A stretch of DNA of 64,000 bases, taken from positions 1-64,000 of the forward strand of contig JAUYQZ010000039.1 in assembly GCA_030695415.1 (NCBI GenBank). Direction: 5' to 3'. Made by a program: the position numbers and the translations under genes. Of the stretch, positions 1 through 12,101 are shown piece by piece. Numbering within the stretch: position 1 is the stretch's first letter; every line of letters begins with the position of its first letter. Source of the DNA: Hylemonella sp. (lineage in GTDB: Bacteria > Pseudomonadota > Gammaproteobacteria > Burkholderiales > Burkholderiaceae_C). The notes beneath the pieces are model-generated. The model made no database searches. It saw only the letters and a list, made by a program, of their open reading frames with translations, and was not told the origin of the DNA.

Positions 1-130
<130 letters not shown>

Positions 131-239
131 TCAAATCTCCAAAGAACAGGTTCCCGTGTACAGGTTTAATGTCTGCACGGTGTTGCTGGTTCGCCCCGCA
201 CGGGAACAGGGCGGCACACCGTCGCAGACAGCTTGAAAC

Positions 240-2342
<2,103 letters not shown>

Positions 2343-2410
2343 GATGGTCTTTCGTTAAACAGGTCAGGCCCGCTCGTGGCGGGCCTGCGCTCCTGTGGGG
2401 CAGTTGTGGC

Positions 2411-2881
2411 TTAGAAACGGAAGTGGCTGAAGGCCTTGTTGGCCTCGGCCATGCGGTGCACTTCATCGCGGCGCTTCATGGCGCCGCCACGGCCTTCGGT
2501 GGCCTCGATGATCTCGTTGGCCAGGCGCAGGGCCATGGACTTCTCGCCACGCTTGCGGGCGGCTTCCTTGATCCAGCGCATGGACAGGGCCAGGCGACGC
2601 ACCGGGCGCACTTCAACCGGCACCTGGTAGTTGGCGCCGCCGACACGACGGGACTTCACCTCAACCATCGGCTTCACATTGTTGATGGCGATCGTGAACA
2701 GCTCCAGCGCATCCTTGCCGGTCTTCTGTCCAATGGTTTCGAGGGCACCGTAAATGATGCGCTCGGCAACCGCCTTTTTGCCGCCTTCCATGATCACGTT
2801 CATGAACTTGGAAAGATCGACATTGCCGAACTTCGGATCCGGCAGGATTTCACGTTTAGGGACTTCGCGACGACGTGGCAT
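2411..2881 (-). CDS. rpsG: 30S ribosomal protein S7
   Basis: A 156-residue S7 protein, the primary 16S rRNA binder that organises the 30S head. It starts [19 protein letters not shown] and keeps the family motifs [11 protein letters not shown] and [21 protein letters not shown]. The length is exactly typical. It sits between rpsL and fusA. In other bacteria S7 is the translational repressor of this operon. The 161-base rpsL-rpsG gap is long enough for a regulatory leader, but I could not identify a specific S7-like fold in it. Confidence 0.99.
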   Translation of the reverse strand: MPRRREVPKREILPDPKFGNVDLSKFMNVIMEGGKKAVAERIIYGALETIGQKTGKDALELFTIAINNVKPMVEVKSRRVGGANYQVPVEVRPVRRLALSMRWIKEAARKRGEKSMALRLANEIIEATEGRGGAMKRRDEVHRMAEANKAFSHFRF

Positions 2882-3042
2882 GTTTCACCTCATATTGCTT
2901 CAGTTGGCATCTTTTCAGACACCGCGAGAGCCATACAGAACTCTCACTTACTCGACCCACCCGGACAATTCCGAGCTTCGGGTCACTACGCTCAAACCGT
3001 CTGCCTGACGGAGCGAGCACCGAAAAACTCAGACCTGAAAAA

Positions 3043-3420
3043 TCAAGCCTTCTTGGGGCGCTTGGCGCCGTACTTGGAGCGCGACTGCTTGCGGTCTTTC
3101 ACGCCTTGCAGGTCGAGCGAGCCACGCACGATGTGGTAACGAACACCCGGCAGGTCCTTGACACGACCGCCGCGCACGAGCACGACAGAGTGTTCCTGCA
3201 GGTTGTGGCCTTCACCACCGATGTAGGAAATGACCTCAAAACCGTTGGTCAGGCGCACCTTGGCGACCTTACGCAGAGCGGAGTTGGGCTTCTTGGGCGT
3301 CGTGGTGTACACACGGGTGCACACACCGCGGCGCTGCGGAGAGTTCTGCATGGCAGGGCTCTTCGACTTGATGGTCTCGACCTCACGGCCTTGACGCACT
3401 AGCTGGTTAATGGTTGGCAT
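3043..3420 (-). CDS. rpsL: 30S ribosomal protein S12
   Basis: A 125-residue S12 protein of the decoding centre. It starts [13 protein letters not shown] and contains [18 protein letters not shown] and the [14 protein letters not shown] segment. The lysine in PKKPNS is the usual streptomycin-sensitive residue, so no resistance substitution is visible at that position. It is the first gene of the str operon. A GAGGGA ribosome binding site lies 8 bases before the ATG, and a promoter is visible about 70 to 100 bases upstream. Confidence 0.99.
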   Translation of the reverse strand: MPTINQLVRQGREVETIKSKSPAMQNSPQRRGVCTRVYTTTPKKPNSALRKVAKVRLTNGFEVISYIGGEGHNLQEHSVVLVRGGRVKDLPGVRYHIVRGSLDLQGVKDRKQSRSKYGAKRPKKA

Positions 3421-3490
3421 TTAGAAACGTCCCTCAACGTTTGATAAAAACGAAAACGTGAAACCCTTCGGAATTTCCGAAAAGCCTTCG

Positions 3491-3519
3491 AGTGTATCAG
3501 GTCACCCACACGTCCGCAA
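3491..3519 (-). promoter_or_regulatory. Promoter of the str operon
   Basis: On the minus strand, TTGCGG (-35) is followed after exactly 17 bases by TACACT (-10), preceded by TG as an extended -10. Transcription would start near 3484, giving a leader of about 65 bases before rpsL. The leader contains a palindrome, TTCGG-AAATT-CCGAA. Position and spacing fit a strong housekeeping sigma-70-type promoter for ribosomal genes. The start site is inferred. Confidence 0.7.
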
Positions 3520-3571
3520 TGTGTGGTCGGGACAGCGCGGGTACGAAGCGCGCGCGGCAAGCCGCCTGGAG

Positions 3572-4747
3572 CTACTGGATCCAGAGGCGCAAGGCATCCC
3601 AGGCTCGACCGATCAGGCCCGCCTCCTCAACCGCATCAAGGCTCAGCAATTCAATATCCAGAAGCTTGTGCTCACCAACATAAATCCTCAGCATCCCGGT
3701 CGGCTGACCCTTCTGGAGCGGGGCCACCAGGGGGTCGGGCCTGATGGCCTGGGTGCGCAGCCGGCCCGCCTGACCCGTCGGCACCGTCACCACCACGGCC
3801 TGGGGCCGCCCCAGGCGAACCTGGGCAGTCCGCCCCTTCCAGACGGCAGGCGTGAGCACGGCCTGATTGGCGTCGAACAGCTTGATCGCCTCAAATGCGG
3901 TGTAGCCCCAATTCAGCAGCTTCTGGGCTTCGTTGGCCCGCGCGTTCTCGCTGTCGGCGCCGAGCACCACCGCCATCAGGCGTCGGGCGCCGGGCGCACC
4001 CGCCGGCCCCAAATGGGGAAACTCGCGCTGCGCCGTCGCAATCAGGCCGTAACCGGCTGCTTCGGTGTGGCCAGTCTTGAGGCCGTCCACAGAAGGATCA
4101 CGAAACAGCAACAGGTTGCGGTTGCTGTCATTCGCTGGCGGGGTGCCCTCGTAGCGGTACTTGCGGATGGCGTGGAAATGCGCCCGATCCGGAAAGTCGC
4201 GCAGCAAGCGCGAAGCCAGGGTGGCCAGATCGCGCGCCGTGCTCGACTGTCCAGGCTGGGACAGGCCGGTCGGATTGACAAACCGCGTTGCCTGCATGCC
4301 CAACAGCCGGGCCTGCTCGTTCATGAGCTCAACGAAACGCTCCTCGCTGCCAGCCGCACCTTCGGCCAACGCCACAGCGGCATCGTTACCGGACTGCACC
4401 AGCAAGCCCTTGAGCAAGTCCTCCACGGGGACCTTCATTCTGGTGTCGATGAACATGCGTGAGCCAGGCTGGCGAGAGGCACGCTCGCTGACCGGCAGGG
4501 TCTGCGTCAAGCCCAGCCGCCCCAAGCGAAGCGCATCGAAGACCAGATAAGCCGTCATCAGCTTGGTCAGCGAGGCGGGGGGAATGGGGGTGTCCGCCTC
4601 GCGGGCAGCCAGCGTCTGGCCACTGGTCAAGTCGAGCAGCAGGTAGGCGCGGGCGGCAATCTCGGGTGGCTGGGGCATGGCCTGGGCCATGACGCCACCG
4701 CAAAACAGCCCGGCCAACGCGAGCAGCGAACCAAGGAGTTTCTTCAT
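3572..4747 (-). CDS. D-alanyl-D-alanine carboxypeptidase (PBP5/6 type)
   Basis: A 391-residue low-molecular-mass penicillin-binding protein that trims the terminal D-Ala of peptidoglycan stem peptides in the periplasm. The three active-site motifs are present: SLTK near residue 60, SGN near 119 and KTG near 224. An N-terminal signal peptide (MKKLLGSLLALAGLFCGG...) is followed by the peptidase S11 domain and the beta-rich C-terminal domain of the PBP5 family. The start is set at the ATG that opens the signal peptide, not the longer ORF start. It overlaps the upstream hydrolase stop as ATGA, so the two genes are probably translationally coupled. Whether it is dacA or dacC cannot be told. Confidence 0.93.
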   Translation of the reverse strand: MKKLLGSLLALAGLFCGGVMAQAMPQPPEIAARAYLLLDLTSGQTLAAREADTPIPPASLTKLMTAYLVFDALRLGRLGLTQTLPVSERASRQPGSRMFIDTRMKVPVEDLLKGLLVQSGNDAAVALAEGAAGSEERFVELMNEQARLLGMQATRFVNPTGLSQPGQSSTARDLATLASRLLRDFPDRAHFHAIRKYRYEGTPPANDSNRNLLLFRDPSVDGLKTGHTEAAGYGLIATAQREFPHLGPAGAPGARRLMAVVLGADSENARANEAQKLLNWGYTAFEAIKLFDANQAVLTPAVWKGRTAQVRLGRPQAVVVTVPTGQAGRLRTQAIRPDPLVAPLQKGQPTGMLRIYVGEHKLLDIELLSLDAVEEAGLIGRAWDALRLWIQ

Positions 4748-5382
4748 CCGGGCTTTGAGGTGAGGTGACGGACCACCAGGCTCCTGAGCAAGGGCAGTTG
4801 TCCGTGAAAGAAGTGGCTGCCGCCGGGGACCACCGTCACCGGCAGCACCTGAGGGCGCGCCCAATCCATGACGGCGGCCAAGGGCACGGTGTCGTCGCTT
4901 TCACCATGGACCACCAGCGTGCGCTCGTGCAATTCCTCGGGCACCGCAGCAACTCGAAAACGGCTGGCAGCAACGCCCACCAACACCAGCTTGTCGATCT
5001 GGCGCCCCGGCCACAGGGTTGCCAGGGACTGGCTCATGACAAAGGAGCCGAAAGAAAATCCGGCCAGCGCCAAAGTGCCCTCTGGCGCGCACTGCTGCAC
5101 GACCGCGAGAAAATCCTGCGCCTCACCCCGACCCTCGTCATGCACGCCTTCGGTGGCGCCCACCCCGCGAAAGTTGAAGCGCAGGGCCTGCCAACCGCAT
5201 TGCACGAAGGCTCGCGCCAGCGTCTGCACCACCTTGTTGTCCATGGTCCCGCCAAAGAGCGGATGAGGATGTGCAATGACGGCCACCCCCTTGAGGGGCA
5301 GCCCATCGCCGGGCACGTCACGCAGCACTTCCATGCGGCCGGCCGGGCCTTGCAGCAGCAGGCGCTCGGTCTGCGCGTTCAT
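4744..5382 (-). CDS. Alpha/beta hydrolase (COG2945 type)
   Basis: A 212-residue cytosolic alpha/beta hydrolase. The nucleophile elbow is GFSFGSF, the early segment AHPHPLFGGTMDNKVVQ is typical of the small COG2945 family, the acid probably lies in HGESDDTVPL and the histidine in GGSHFFHGQL. The substrate is unknown. The stop codon overlaps the carboxypeptidase start by four bases, and the ferredoxin gene ends three bases upstream, so this is one operon. Confidence 0.88.
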   Translation of the reverse strand: MNAQTERLLLQGPAGRMEVLRDVPGDGLPLKGVAVIAHPHPLFGGTMDNKVVQTLARAFVQCGWQALRFNFRGVGATEGVHDEGRGEAQDFLAVVQQCAPEGTLALAGFSFGSFVMSQSLATLWPGRQIDKLVLVGVAASRFRVAAVPEELHERTLVVHGESDDTVPLAAVMDWARPQVLPVTVVPGGSHFFHGQLPLLRSLVVRHLTSKPG

Positions 5383-5385
5383 GGC

Positions 5386-5730
5386 TCAGCGCCCCAGATG
5401 CGGCGGCGTCAGCAGGCGCTCGACCACTTTGCCGTTCTTGAGGTGCGACTCGACGATCTCGTCAATATCACTCACATCCACATAGGAATACCACACGGCC
5501 TCGGGGTAGACCACAGCCACGGGGCCACCGGCGCAGCGATCCAGGCAGCCAGCGCGGTTCACGCGCACTTGCCCAGGGCCGGCCAGGCCGGCCGCCTTGA
5601 CCAGGGACTTGCAACGCTCGAACGCCGCTTCGGCCTGATGGTTGGCGCAGCAGGACTCCCCCGCAGGACGCTGGTTGAGGCAGAAAAAGACGTGGCGCTC
5701 GTAATAGGAGGGGACGGTATCGGTGCTCAT
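5386..5730 (-). CDS. Thioredoxin-like (2Fe-2S) ferredoxin domain protein
   Basis: A 114-residue protein with the spaced cysteines of thioredoxin-like [2Fe-2S] ferredoxins (NuoE/Shethna-like): a first group in FFCLNQRPAGESCC and a second in CLDRCAGGP. The fold is small and soluble; the redox partner is unknown. Its start codon overlaps the stop of the VanZ-family gene as ATGA, and the hydrolase starts three bases after its stop, so it is in the middle of a tightly packed operon. Confidence 0.9.
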   Translation of the reverse strand: MSTDTVPSYYERHVFFCLNQRPAGESCCANHQAEAAFERCKSLVKAAGLAGPGQVRVNRAGCLDRCAGGPVAVVYPEAVWYSYVDVSDIDEIVESHLKNGKVVERLLTPPHLGR

Positions 5731-6848
5731 TCCCGGATTCTAGGTGCAGCCCTGTCCAGGGTGCTCAATCCCCAGACGCGGACCAGCACATACAGCAGCA
5801 CCGCGTAGGGCCAGAGCCAGCCCAGCCACTGGGCCACCCCATGAAAGCGGATGAAGCGGCCCTGCTCCCAGATCTGCAGGTTGTGGGCAAAGTAGGGGCT
5901 GGCCGGCGCCTGGTTGATGAGACTCAGATAGAGCCCCAAGGAAAGCAGGAGCAGGGCCGCGCAGACGCGAGCGGGCACGCGCAGCAGCAGCAGGGCCAGA
6001 ACCCCCGCCAGCACCAGGCCGGCCTTGACCGGCAGGCTGAACCAGGACCATGCATGCATCGGGCCGTAACTAAGAGTCGCCGACAGCAGCGTCGCGCTGA
6101 TGGCGGCGGCCAGAACAGCCAACACAAAGCTAGCACGCCGAGGCATGGACGGAATGACGCTGAAACCAAGCAGACACGGAATCAGGGCGCCCAGCAGAAC
6201 ACAAGTCATTTCCGTGCCGGGCACCAGAGGCTGCAGTTCCACGACTCGCACCGGCAGCCACTCCAGAAACGGCGTGTCCAGCAGCAGTTCGGCCAGGCCG
6301 GACTCCACCCGCTCGAACACCTGACCCAGGCCCAGCGGCACGGCCGCCGGGAACAGCAGCGCGAAGGGCCAGAGTGCCAGCAGCACCAGGGCGCCGCGCG
6401 CTTCGGGCACGAACCAGCGGGCGCGAAAACGGATCCAGCGATCAATGGCGCCCCACTTCTCCAGCAGCGTGGAGGTCACCGCGCCCAGCCAGGCCCCGGC
6501 CAGGTTGAGCAGGAAGTCGACGTTGGACGGGACCCGCGACGAGAGGTAGCCCTGCAAGGTCTCCATCAGCAGGGACAAGGATCCTCCTGCCAGAGTCGCG
6601 AGCAGCACGGCACGGCGCCCCTGACCAGTGCGCAGCGCCCCCAAGGCCAACAAGAACCCCAGCGGCGCATAGCCCAGCACATTCGACAGCAGATCGAAGC
6701 CCGTCCAGTAGTGGGGCCACGGCGCGACGAGAAAACCCCAGGGCAAGGGCCCTTGGTCACGCCACTCCGCAAAGGGGTAGAGGCTGGCATAAACCACCAG
6801 CCCCACATAAACCAGGCTCAGGGGCCACGCGGAGGTCTTGTGCGGCAT
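5727..6848 (-). CDS. VanZ family membrane protein
   Basis: A 373-residue integral membrane protein. The N-terminal third carries the VanZ-like pattern YPFAEWRDQG, a segment with DLLSNVLGYAPLGFLLALG, then SLLMETLQGYLSSRVPSNVDFLLNLAGAW (quoted in part). Further hydrophobic segments follow to the C terminus, giving roughly eight to ten membrane spans. The molecular function of chromosomal VanZ-like proteins is mostly unknown. It overlaps the ferredoxin gene by four bases and follows hemJ by 14 bases, so it is probably co-transcribed with both. Confidence 0.85.
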   Translation of the reverse strand: MPHKTSAWPLSLVYVGLVVYASLYPFAEWRDQGPLPWGFLVAPWPHYWTGFDLLSNVLGYAPLGFLLALGALRTGQGRRAVLLATLAGGSLSLLMETLQGYLSSRVPSNVDFLLNLAGAWLGAVTSTLLEKWGAIDRWIRFRARWFVPEARGALVLLALWPFALLFPAAVPLGLGQVFERVESGLAELLLDTPFLEWLPVRVVELQPLVPGTEMTCVLLGALIPCLLGFSVIPSMPRRASFVLAVLAAAISATLLSATLSYGPMHAWSWFSLPVKAGLVLAGVLALLLLRVPARVCAALLLLSLGLYLSLINQAPASPYFAHNLQIWEQGRFIRFHGVAQWLGWLWPYAVLLYVLVRVWGLSTLDRAAPRIRE

Positions 6849-6862
6849 GGCGCGCAGCCGAT

Positions 6863-7291
6863 TCAGAAGGGCTTGACGACCACCAGCACGACCGCGACCA
6901 GCAGCAGCAGCACCGGCGCCTCGTTGAACCAGCGGAACCAGACATGGCCGCGCCGACTCTCACCTCGCTGGAATTTCTTCAGCAGAACCCCACAGGCGTG
7001 GTGGTAGATCAGTACCAGAACGACCACCGCCAGCTTCGCATGCAACCAGCCATTGCCCGGGCCTCGTCCGATGCCATAACCCAGCCAGAGCCAGAAGCCA
7101 AAGGCCAGGGCCGGCACGGCCAGAATCGTGGTGAACCGCAGCAGCTTGCGCGCCATCAGCAGCAAACGCTCTCGCTCGGCTACCGAATCGGCCGGCACCA
7201 TGGCCAAGTTCACGAAGATACGCGGCAGATAGAACAGGCCGGCAAACCAGCTGGCGACGAAGACGATGTGGAGCGATTTAACCCAGAGCAT
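6863..7291 (-). CDS. hemJ: Protoporphyrinogen oxidase HemJ (CopD-like)
   Basis: A 142-residue protein with four predicted membrane spans. The start MLWVKSLHIVFVASWFAGLF and the later WLHAKLAVVV match the HemJ family, including the conserved histidine of span 1 and the lysine after WLHA that are needed in characterised HemJ proteins. HemJ oxidises protoporphyrinogen IX to protoporphyrin IX in the inner membrane. hemB, a second heme gene, starts 305 bases away in the opposite direction, which supports the call. Databases may label it only as a CopD family protein. Confidence 0.82.
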   Translation of the reverse strand: MLWVKSLHIVFVASWFAGLFYLPRIFVNLAMVPADSVAERERLLLMARKLLRFTTILAVPALAFGFWLWLGYGIGRGPGNGWLHAKLAVVVLVLIYHHACGVLLKKFQRGESRRGHVWFRWFNEAPVLLLLVAVVLVVVKPF

Positions 7292-7361
7292 GGTCGGAGT
7301 TTAGTCGCGCTGGCGGAGCCTGGAGCGATGCGCTGCTGCGCGGCCACCACACGGCGGACAT

Positions 7362-7389
7362 AAAAAAACCCCGGCACGAAGCCGGGGTT
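7362..7389 (-). terminator. Terminator of the anti-hemB-type RNA
   Basis: Minus-strand hairpin AACCCCGGC-UUCGU-GCCGGGGUU followed by a run of seven Ts. It lies about 70 bases upstream of the hemJ start codon, so it ends a transcript that begins between hemJ and hemB rather than any annotated protein gene. Confidence 0.88.
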
Positions 7390-7460
7390 GGAAGCCTTTT
7401 TTGCTGTCACACATCAAGGCCCCGCTCAGGGAGGAAAAGCGGGGAGTGGCGAACCACCCG
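7362..7460 (-). ncRNA. anti-hemB-type small RNA
   Basis: The 305-base hemJ-hemB gap holds an apparent RNA gene of about 99 nt pointing away from hemB. From the promoter at 7467-7495, transcription would start at about 7460. The first hairpin is GGGUGG-UUCG-CCACUC; the second has the stem CCCCGC/GCGGGG around UUUUCCUCCCUGA; then a linker and a strong terminator. This is the layout and position known for the betaproteobacterial anti-hemB RNA (two stem-loops plus terminator, upstream of hemB on the other strand). The CCUCC in the second loop could pair with Shine-Dalgarno sequences. I see no open reading frame in it. The family assignment is from memory of the architecture. Confidence 0.78.
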
Positions 7461-7466
7461 GATGTA

Positions 7467-8598
<1,132 letters not shown>

Positions 8599-8612
8599 AC
8601 GACAGCATCAGG

Positions 8613-9719
8613 ATGCGCGTCTTCAACATCAGCCCGGAAGGCGTGAGCGAAGCCACCGCGCCGCCGGCGCAGTTGCCAGCGCTCGGCCATGTCTGGATCG
8701 CCTGCAACCGGCAGGAACTTGAAGCTGGTTGGCCGCAGATCCAGGCCGCGCTGCAGTCCCTGTGCGGCCTGCAGCTGGTCGACCTGCACGTCTCCGACCT
8801 GCTCAACCTGCAGCTGCCTTCGCATTTCGATTACACCTCGCAGTACGACCTGCTGGTGTTTCGCCGCCTCGTCGCCAGTGCCGCGAACGCTGCCGAGCCC
8901 GCGCAGTTGCCATCACGGTCGGGCACGCGGCGTGGCGGGCCGCCCATCCTGCGCCACATCGACACCAGCCCGGTCGGCTTTGCCGTCTTCGATCGCGTGC
9001 TGCTCTCCGTGCACCCGGCCGACTGCGCGGCGCGCGACGCCTATGCCTCGCGGCTGTTGCAGGCCCACACCAACGACGTGCGTAGCGCCAACAGCCGCCT
9101 GCCCGCCTCCCCGGCCGACCTGATGCTGCGCATCGTCAACCAGATGGTGGACGGTTTCCTGGAATTGCGGCGTGAGCTCACGCGCCAGCTCGACCACTGG
9201 CAAAGCGAACTGCTCAACCCACGCACCCGCTTCAACAACTGGTCCGCGCTGCTGGACACGCGGCTGGCACTGCACCAGCTCGACGAGATCTGCGAGGACC
9301 AGCGCTCGGCCGTACAGGACTGGATCGAATCGATCAAGACCTGGCCGGAAACGGACACGCCCGCAGCGCAGCGCGAACGCGACCTGCTGCTGGTGCGAAG
9401 CCGCGACTTGCTGGAACACATCGAACGTGTGGTGCACCATGTGCGCCGGCTGGAGCAGAGCGTGGAAACGGCCGTGCAGATCCACTTCAACGCGCAGAGC
9501 AATCGCACCAACGACATCATGCGCACGCTCACGGTGCTCACCGCCATTTTCCTGCCGCTGAACCTGATTGCCGGCATCTTCGGCATGAATTTCGACGCCA
9601 TCCCGTTGATCCACAACGACGGCGGATTCTGGTGGGCCATGGGCACCATGGGTGTGACCGCCATCGCACTGGCCCTGCTGTTCTGGCGCAAACGCTACCT
9701 CGAGCGCAGCGGGCGCTGA
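8613..9719 (+). CDS. CorA family magnesium/divalent cation transporter
   Basis: A 368-residue protein of the CorA/ZntB family. A long cytoplasmic helical domain (about residues 1-300) precedes two C-terminal membrane spans. The signature GMN lies in AGIFGMNFDAIPL at the end of the first span, preceded by the conserved LTAIFLPLNLIAG. The short loop after it carries acidic residues. It starts 15 bases after hemB, so it may be co-transcribed. Substrate choice between Mg, Ni/Co and Zn cannot be made from the sequence. Confidence 0.92.
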   Translation: MRVFNISPEGVSEATAPPAQLPALGHVWIACNRQELEAGWPQIQAALQSLCGLQLVDLHVSDLLNLQLPSHFDYTSQYDLLVFRRLVASAANAAEPAQLPSRSGTRRGGPPILRHIDTSPVGFAVFDRVLLSVHPADCAARDAYASRLLQAHTNDVRSANSRLPASPADLMLRIVNQMVDGFLELRRELTRQLDHWQSELLNPRTRFNNWSALLDTRLALHQLDEICEDQRSAVQDWIESIKTWPETDTPAAQRERDLLLVRSRDLLEHIERVVHHVRRLEQSVETAVQIHFNAQSNRTNDIMRTLTVLTAIFLPLNLIAGIFGMNFDAIPLIHNDGGFWWAMGTMGVTAIALALLFWRKRYLERSGR

Positions 9720-9732
9720 CCAGAGCTGCGCC

Positions 9733-10512
9733 TCATCGGCAGCGCTTGCCCTCGTCCAGCTTCATCCAGCGCTGCAGCCACTGCTGCGTACGCTGGCGCG
9801 CATGGCGCGCGGCCACCTTTTCTTCGGGCGTCTGATCGGCACGGAAGTCGAAGGCGCGGCGCGCCAGTGGGTAGCCCTGCAACTCGACCGGCACTCCGCG
9901 CTCCCAAAGGGCATAAAAAGCCCGCCCGTTGCTCATGCGCCGCACCTCGAAATCCTGCTCACCAATCAGCAGCAGCAAGGGCGTGGTGATCTGCATGATC
10001 TCGGGCGCCACGCGGAACAGCTGATCAGGCTCGGGCGCGTTGGGGTTCTGCATGTGACCGTAGTAACTGGCGATAGCCGCGATGTCCTTGCCACGCTTGG
10101 CCGCCAGCCGGATCGCATAGCAGGGCCCGCGCGACTGGGCCACGATACCCGCCGGCATGCGGCAGGCTTGCGGGTGGCGCAGCAGGTAGTCGAACGCGGC
10201 TTCGACATCCCCTTCGGTGGCTGGGTCGTGCTCGGAGGGCCAGCGCTCGATCATGCGTCCGGCCTGCCAGTCCGGCATGACGACCAGAAAGCCCTGGCCC
10301 GCCAACTCCATGATGTGCCGGCGCTCGTTGTCGTCGATGCCACGTTTGGCGTGGATGAACAACACGGGCGGAAATGGCCCCTTGCCAGACGGCACGGCCA
10401 CCTGGACCGGGATGTCGACTGTGCCGTTCTTCAAGGTCGTCTGCTCAAGAGTGACGGCCGCCACCTGGGCAGCGGTCAAGGCAAAGACGAGGGCGAGGAA
10501 TTCACGCTTCAT
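9733..10512 (-). CDS. Dienelactone-hydrolase-like protein with signal peptide; catalytic His not visible
   Basis: A 259-residue alpha/beta hydrolase fold protein with an N-terminal signal peptide (MKREFLALVFALTAAQVAA), so it is probably periplasmic. The nucleophile region is IVAQSRGPCYAI, where the usual pattern is GxCxG or GxSxG, and an acidic residue lies in LIGEQDFEVR. Where related proteins have a histidine before a GF/AF motif, this one reads LARRAFDFRAD, so the catalytic histidine seems to be arginine. It may be inactive or use another residue. It is convergent with the CorA gene. Confidence 0.75.
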   Translation of the reverse strand: MKREFLALVFALTAAQVAAVTLEQTTLKNGTVDIPVQVAVPSGKGPFPPVLFIHAKRGIDDNERRHIMELAGQGFLVVMPDWQAGRMIERWPSEHDPATEGDVEAAFDYLLRHPQACRMPAGIVAQSRGPCYAIRLAAKRGKDIAAIASYYGHMQNPNAPEPDQLFRVAPEIMQITTPLLLLIGEQDFEVRRMSNGRAFYALWERGVPVELQGYPLARRAFDFRADQTPEEKVAARHARQRTQQWLQRWMKLDEGKRCR

Positions 10513-10556
10513 GCTCCAGCTCCAGGGTCATGCGCCAACCGGAGCCGGCGCGCGGG

Positions 10557-11222
10557 TCAAACCGGGTCCGTATCGACCCCTATCTTCAGGTGTACCAGCA
10601 GATCGGCCACCAGCTCCAGCCTAACCAGGGGACTGTCCACCGCCAGGAACTGCTGCTTGAGCTGCGGGCTGACCGGCAGGATGTCGCACCAGCGATTCGC
10701 CAGCCAGCCGCAGTCATCCCATTGCAGCGGCGACTGGATCGGCAACTCGTCGCCGGGCTTGGCCTGCGCCTGCATGTGCTGCAGCAAGCGCTGCAAGCCC
10801 ACGCGCACGTGCACCAGGTCCGGCGGCACCGGCACCGGCGCGTCATCCTCCAGGTACTCGGCCTCGCCAGTCCACAAGCCGTGCTTGAGTTGCTCGCTGC
10901 GCACCAGCCGGAAGCGTCGGCCGCCGCGACAGCGGACCAGCATCAGCCCCGGCTGCGGCCGCTCGAAGGCGACGATATGTGCCATCGTGCCCACCAGGTG
11001 AAACACCTCGGGTCCGAAGGCTGGCCCCCCGGCCTCACCCGGCCGCGGCGGCTGCCTCACCTCCTTGCCACTGCTGAGGCAGACGACGCCGAAGGGGGCA
11101 TCTTCTTTCTGGCAGCGCTGGATCAGATCCAGGTAGCGCACCTCGAAGATGCGCAGCGGCAGCACAGCGCCGGGAAAGAGCACGGTCTGCAGCGGGAACA
11201 GCGGTAGCTGGAAAGAGGGCAT
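10557..11222 (-). CDS. LON peptidase substrate-binding domain protein
   Basis: A 221-residue stand-alone version of the N-terminal domain of Lon protease. The start FQLPLFPLQTVLFPGAVLPL and RIFEVRYLDLIQRC are typical of this family. No AAA+ or protease domain follows, so it is not Lon itself. The cellular role of such proteins in Proteobacteria is not established. Its ATG overlaps the stop of the amidohydrolase gene (TGATG), indicating coupling. Confidence 0.92.
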   Translation of the reverse strand: MPSFQLPLFPLQTVLFPGAVLPLRIFEVRYLDLIQRCQKEDAPFGVVCLSSGKEVRQPPRPGEAGGPAFGPEVFHLVGTMAHIVAFERPQPGLMLVRCRGGRRFRLVRSEQLKHGLWTGEAEYLEDDAPVPVPPDLVHVRVGLQRLLQHMQAQAKPGDELPIQSPLQWDDCGWLANRWCDILPVSPQLKQQFLAVDSPLVRLELVADLLVHLKIGVDTDPV

Positions 11223-12097
11223 CAGGGCGGCGTGAGCTGGAACAGGCGTGCCCCATTGTCCCAGGCGATGCGGCGCGCCACGTCAGGCGGCAGCTCGCCC
11301 AGCCAGCGCCGGTACTCCTGCATCAGGCCATCGTAGTACAGCCAGCGTTGATTGACCCAGGTGTCCGAGCCGATCAGGAAACGGTCCGGGAACTTGAGCA
11401 TCAGGGCGCGCCAGTCCGGACATAACTGGGTGCGGCCACGGTCGTCGCTACAACTCAGGCCCGGGCGGTAGGACAGCTCGCCCATGAGTTTCGGGTACTT
11501 CTCCAGCAAGGCCTGCACCCGGGCCGCGGAAGGGCCGCTGATGCCGGTGTGAGCCCAGATCAGCCGCGCGCCGGGCGCATGCGCCATCAGCAGGTCGATG
11601 GCCACGTCGTCCACATGCGCCAGCACGGCCAGTTCCTTCTCCTGCGCAAACTGCATGAGCTTCCTCGCCACCGGGCCGTTGGCATTGGCGCTGTCGTAAA
11701 GGTGGAATTCACCGATACCGCGGTAGGGCCCGGCCGCCGTGCCGCGCGCGAACTCGGTCTGCACCATGGTGTAGATGCTCTCGTCGCGGAACCAGTTGTC
11801 GTAGTCGGCACGGTTGCGGTAAAGGCGAATGAAGGGCACCACCGTCACGCCGGCGGCACGGGTCTGCGCGCCCGCGCTGGCGAGGGTCTTGGTTCCGTCG
11901 TTGGGCCGACTGTTGGCAATGATGGCACGTACGCCGTTGCGCTGCATGCGCGCCAGCACATCGTCCAGCGGGTGCGGGCCTTGATAGGCCTCGTCGTTGT
12001 AATGCAGATGGGCATCGAACAGCGGGCCGCTGTAGTCAGCCGCCTGCGCGGGGCTGGCGAAGGCCAGACAACAGAGCCAAGCAAGCGGGCGCCACAT
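11222..12097 (-). CDS. Secreted amidohydrolase family protein
   Basis: A 291-residue metal-dependent hydrolase of the amidohydrolase (TIM-barrel) superfamily. It opens with a signal peptide ([19 protein letters not shown]), then the metal-ligand motif FDAHLHYND, a second histidine in LIWAHTG and an aspartate in LIGSDTW. The substrate is unknown. I use the ATG five bases after the stop of the dienelactone hydrolase gene because it starts the signal peptide directly; an ATG at 12112 is the alternative. It overlaps the LON-domain gene by one base. Confidence 0.8.
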   Translation of the reverse strand: MWRPLAWLCCLAFASPAQAADYSGPLFDAHLHYNDEAYQGPHPLDDVLARMQRNGVRAIIANSRPNDGTKTLASAGAQTRAAGVTVVPFIRLYRNRADYDNWFRDESIYTMVQTEFARGTAAGPYRGIGEFHLYDSANANGPVARKLMQFAQEKELAVLAHVDDVAIDLLMAHAPGARLIWAHTGISGPSAARVQALLEKYPKLMGELSYRPGLSCSDDRGRTQLCPDWRALMLKFPDRFLIGSDTWVNQRWLYYDGLMQEYRRWLGELPPDVARRIAWDNGARLFQLTPP

Positions 12098-12101
12098 GAG
12101 G

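Noticed and set aside
2882-3042. S7-binding regulatory fold in the rpsL-rpsG gap
   Set aside because: The gap is long enough, but I could not draw a stem set resembling a known S7 site.
7361-7400. The hairpin at 7367-7389 as a plus-strand terminator
   Set aside because: On the plus strand the T-run is separated from the stem by a nine-base linker, whereas on the minus strand seven Ts follow directly.
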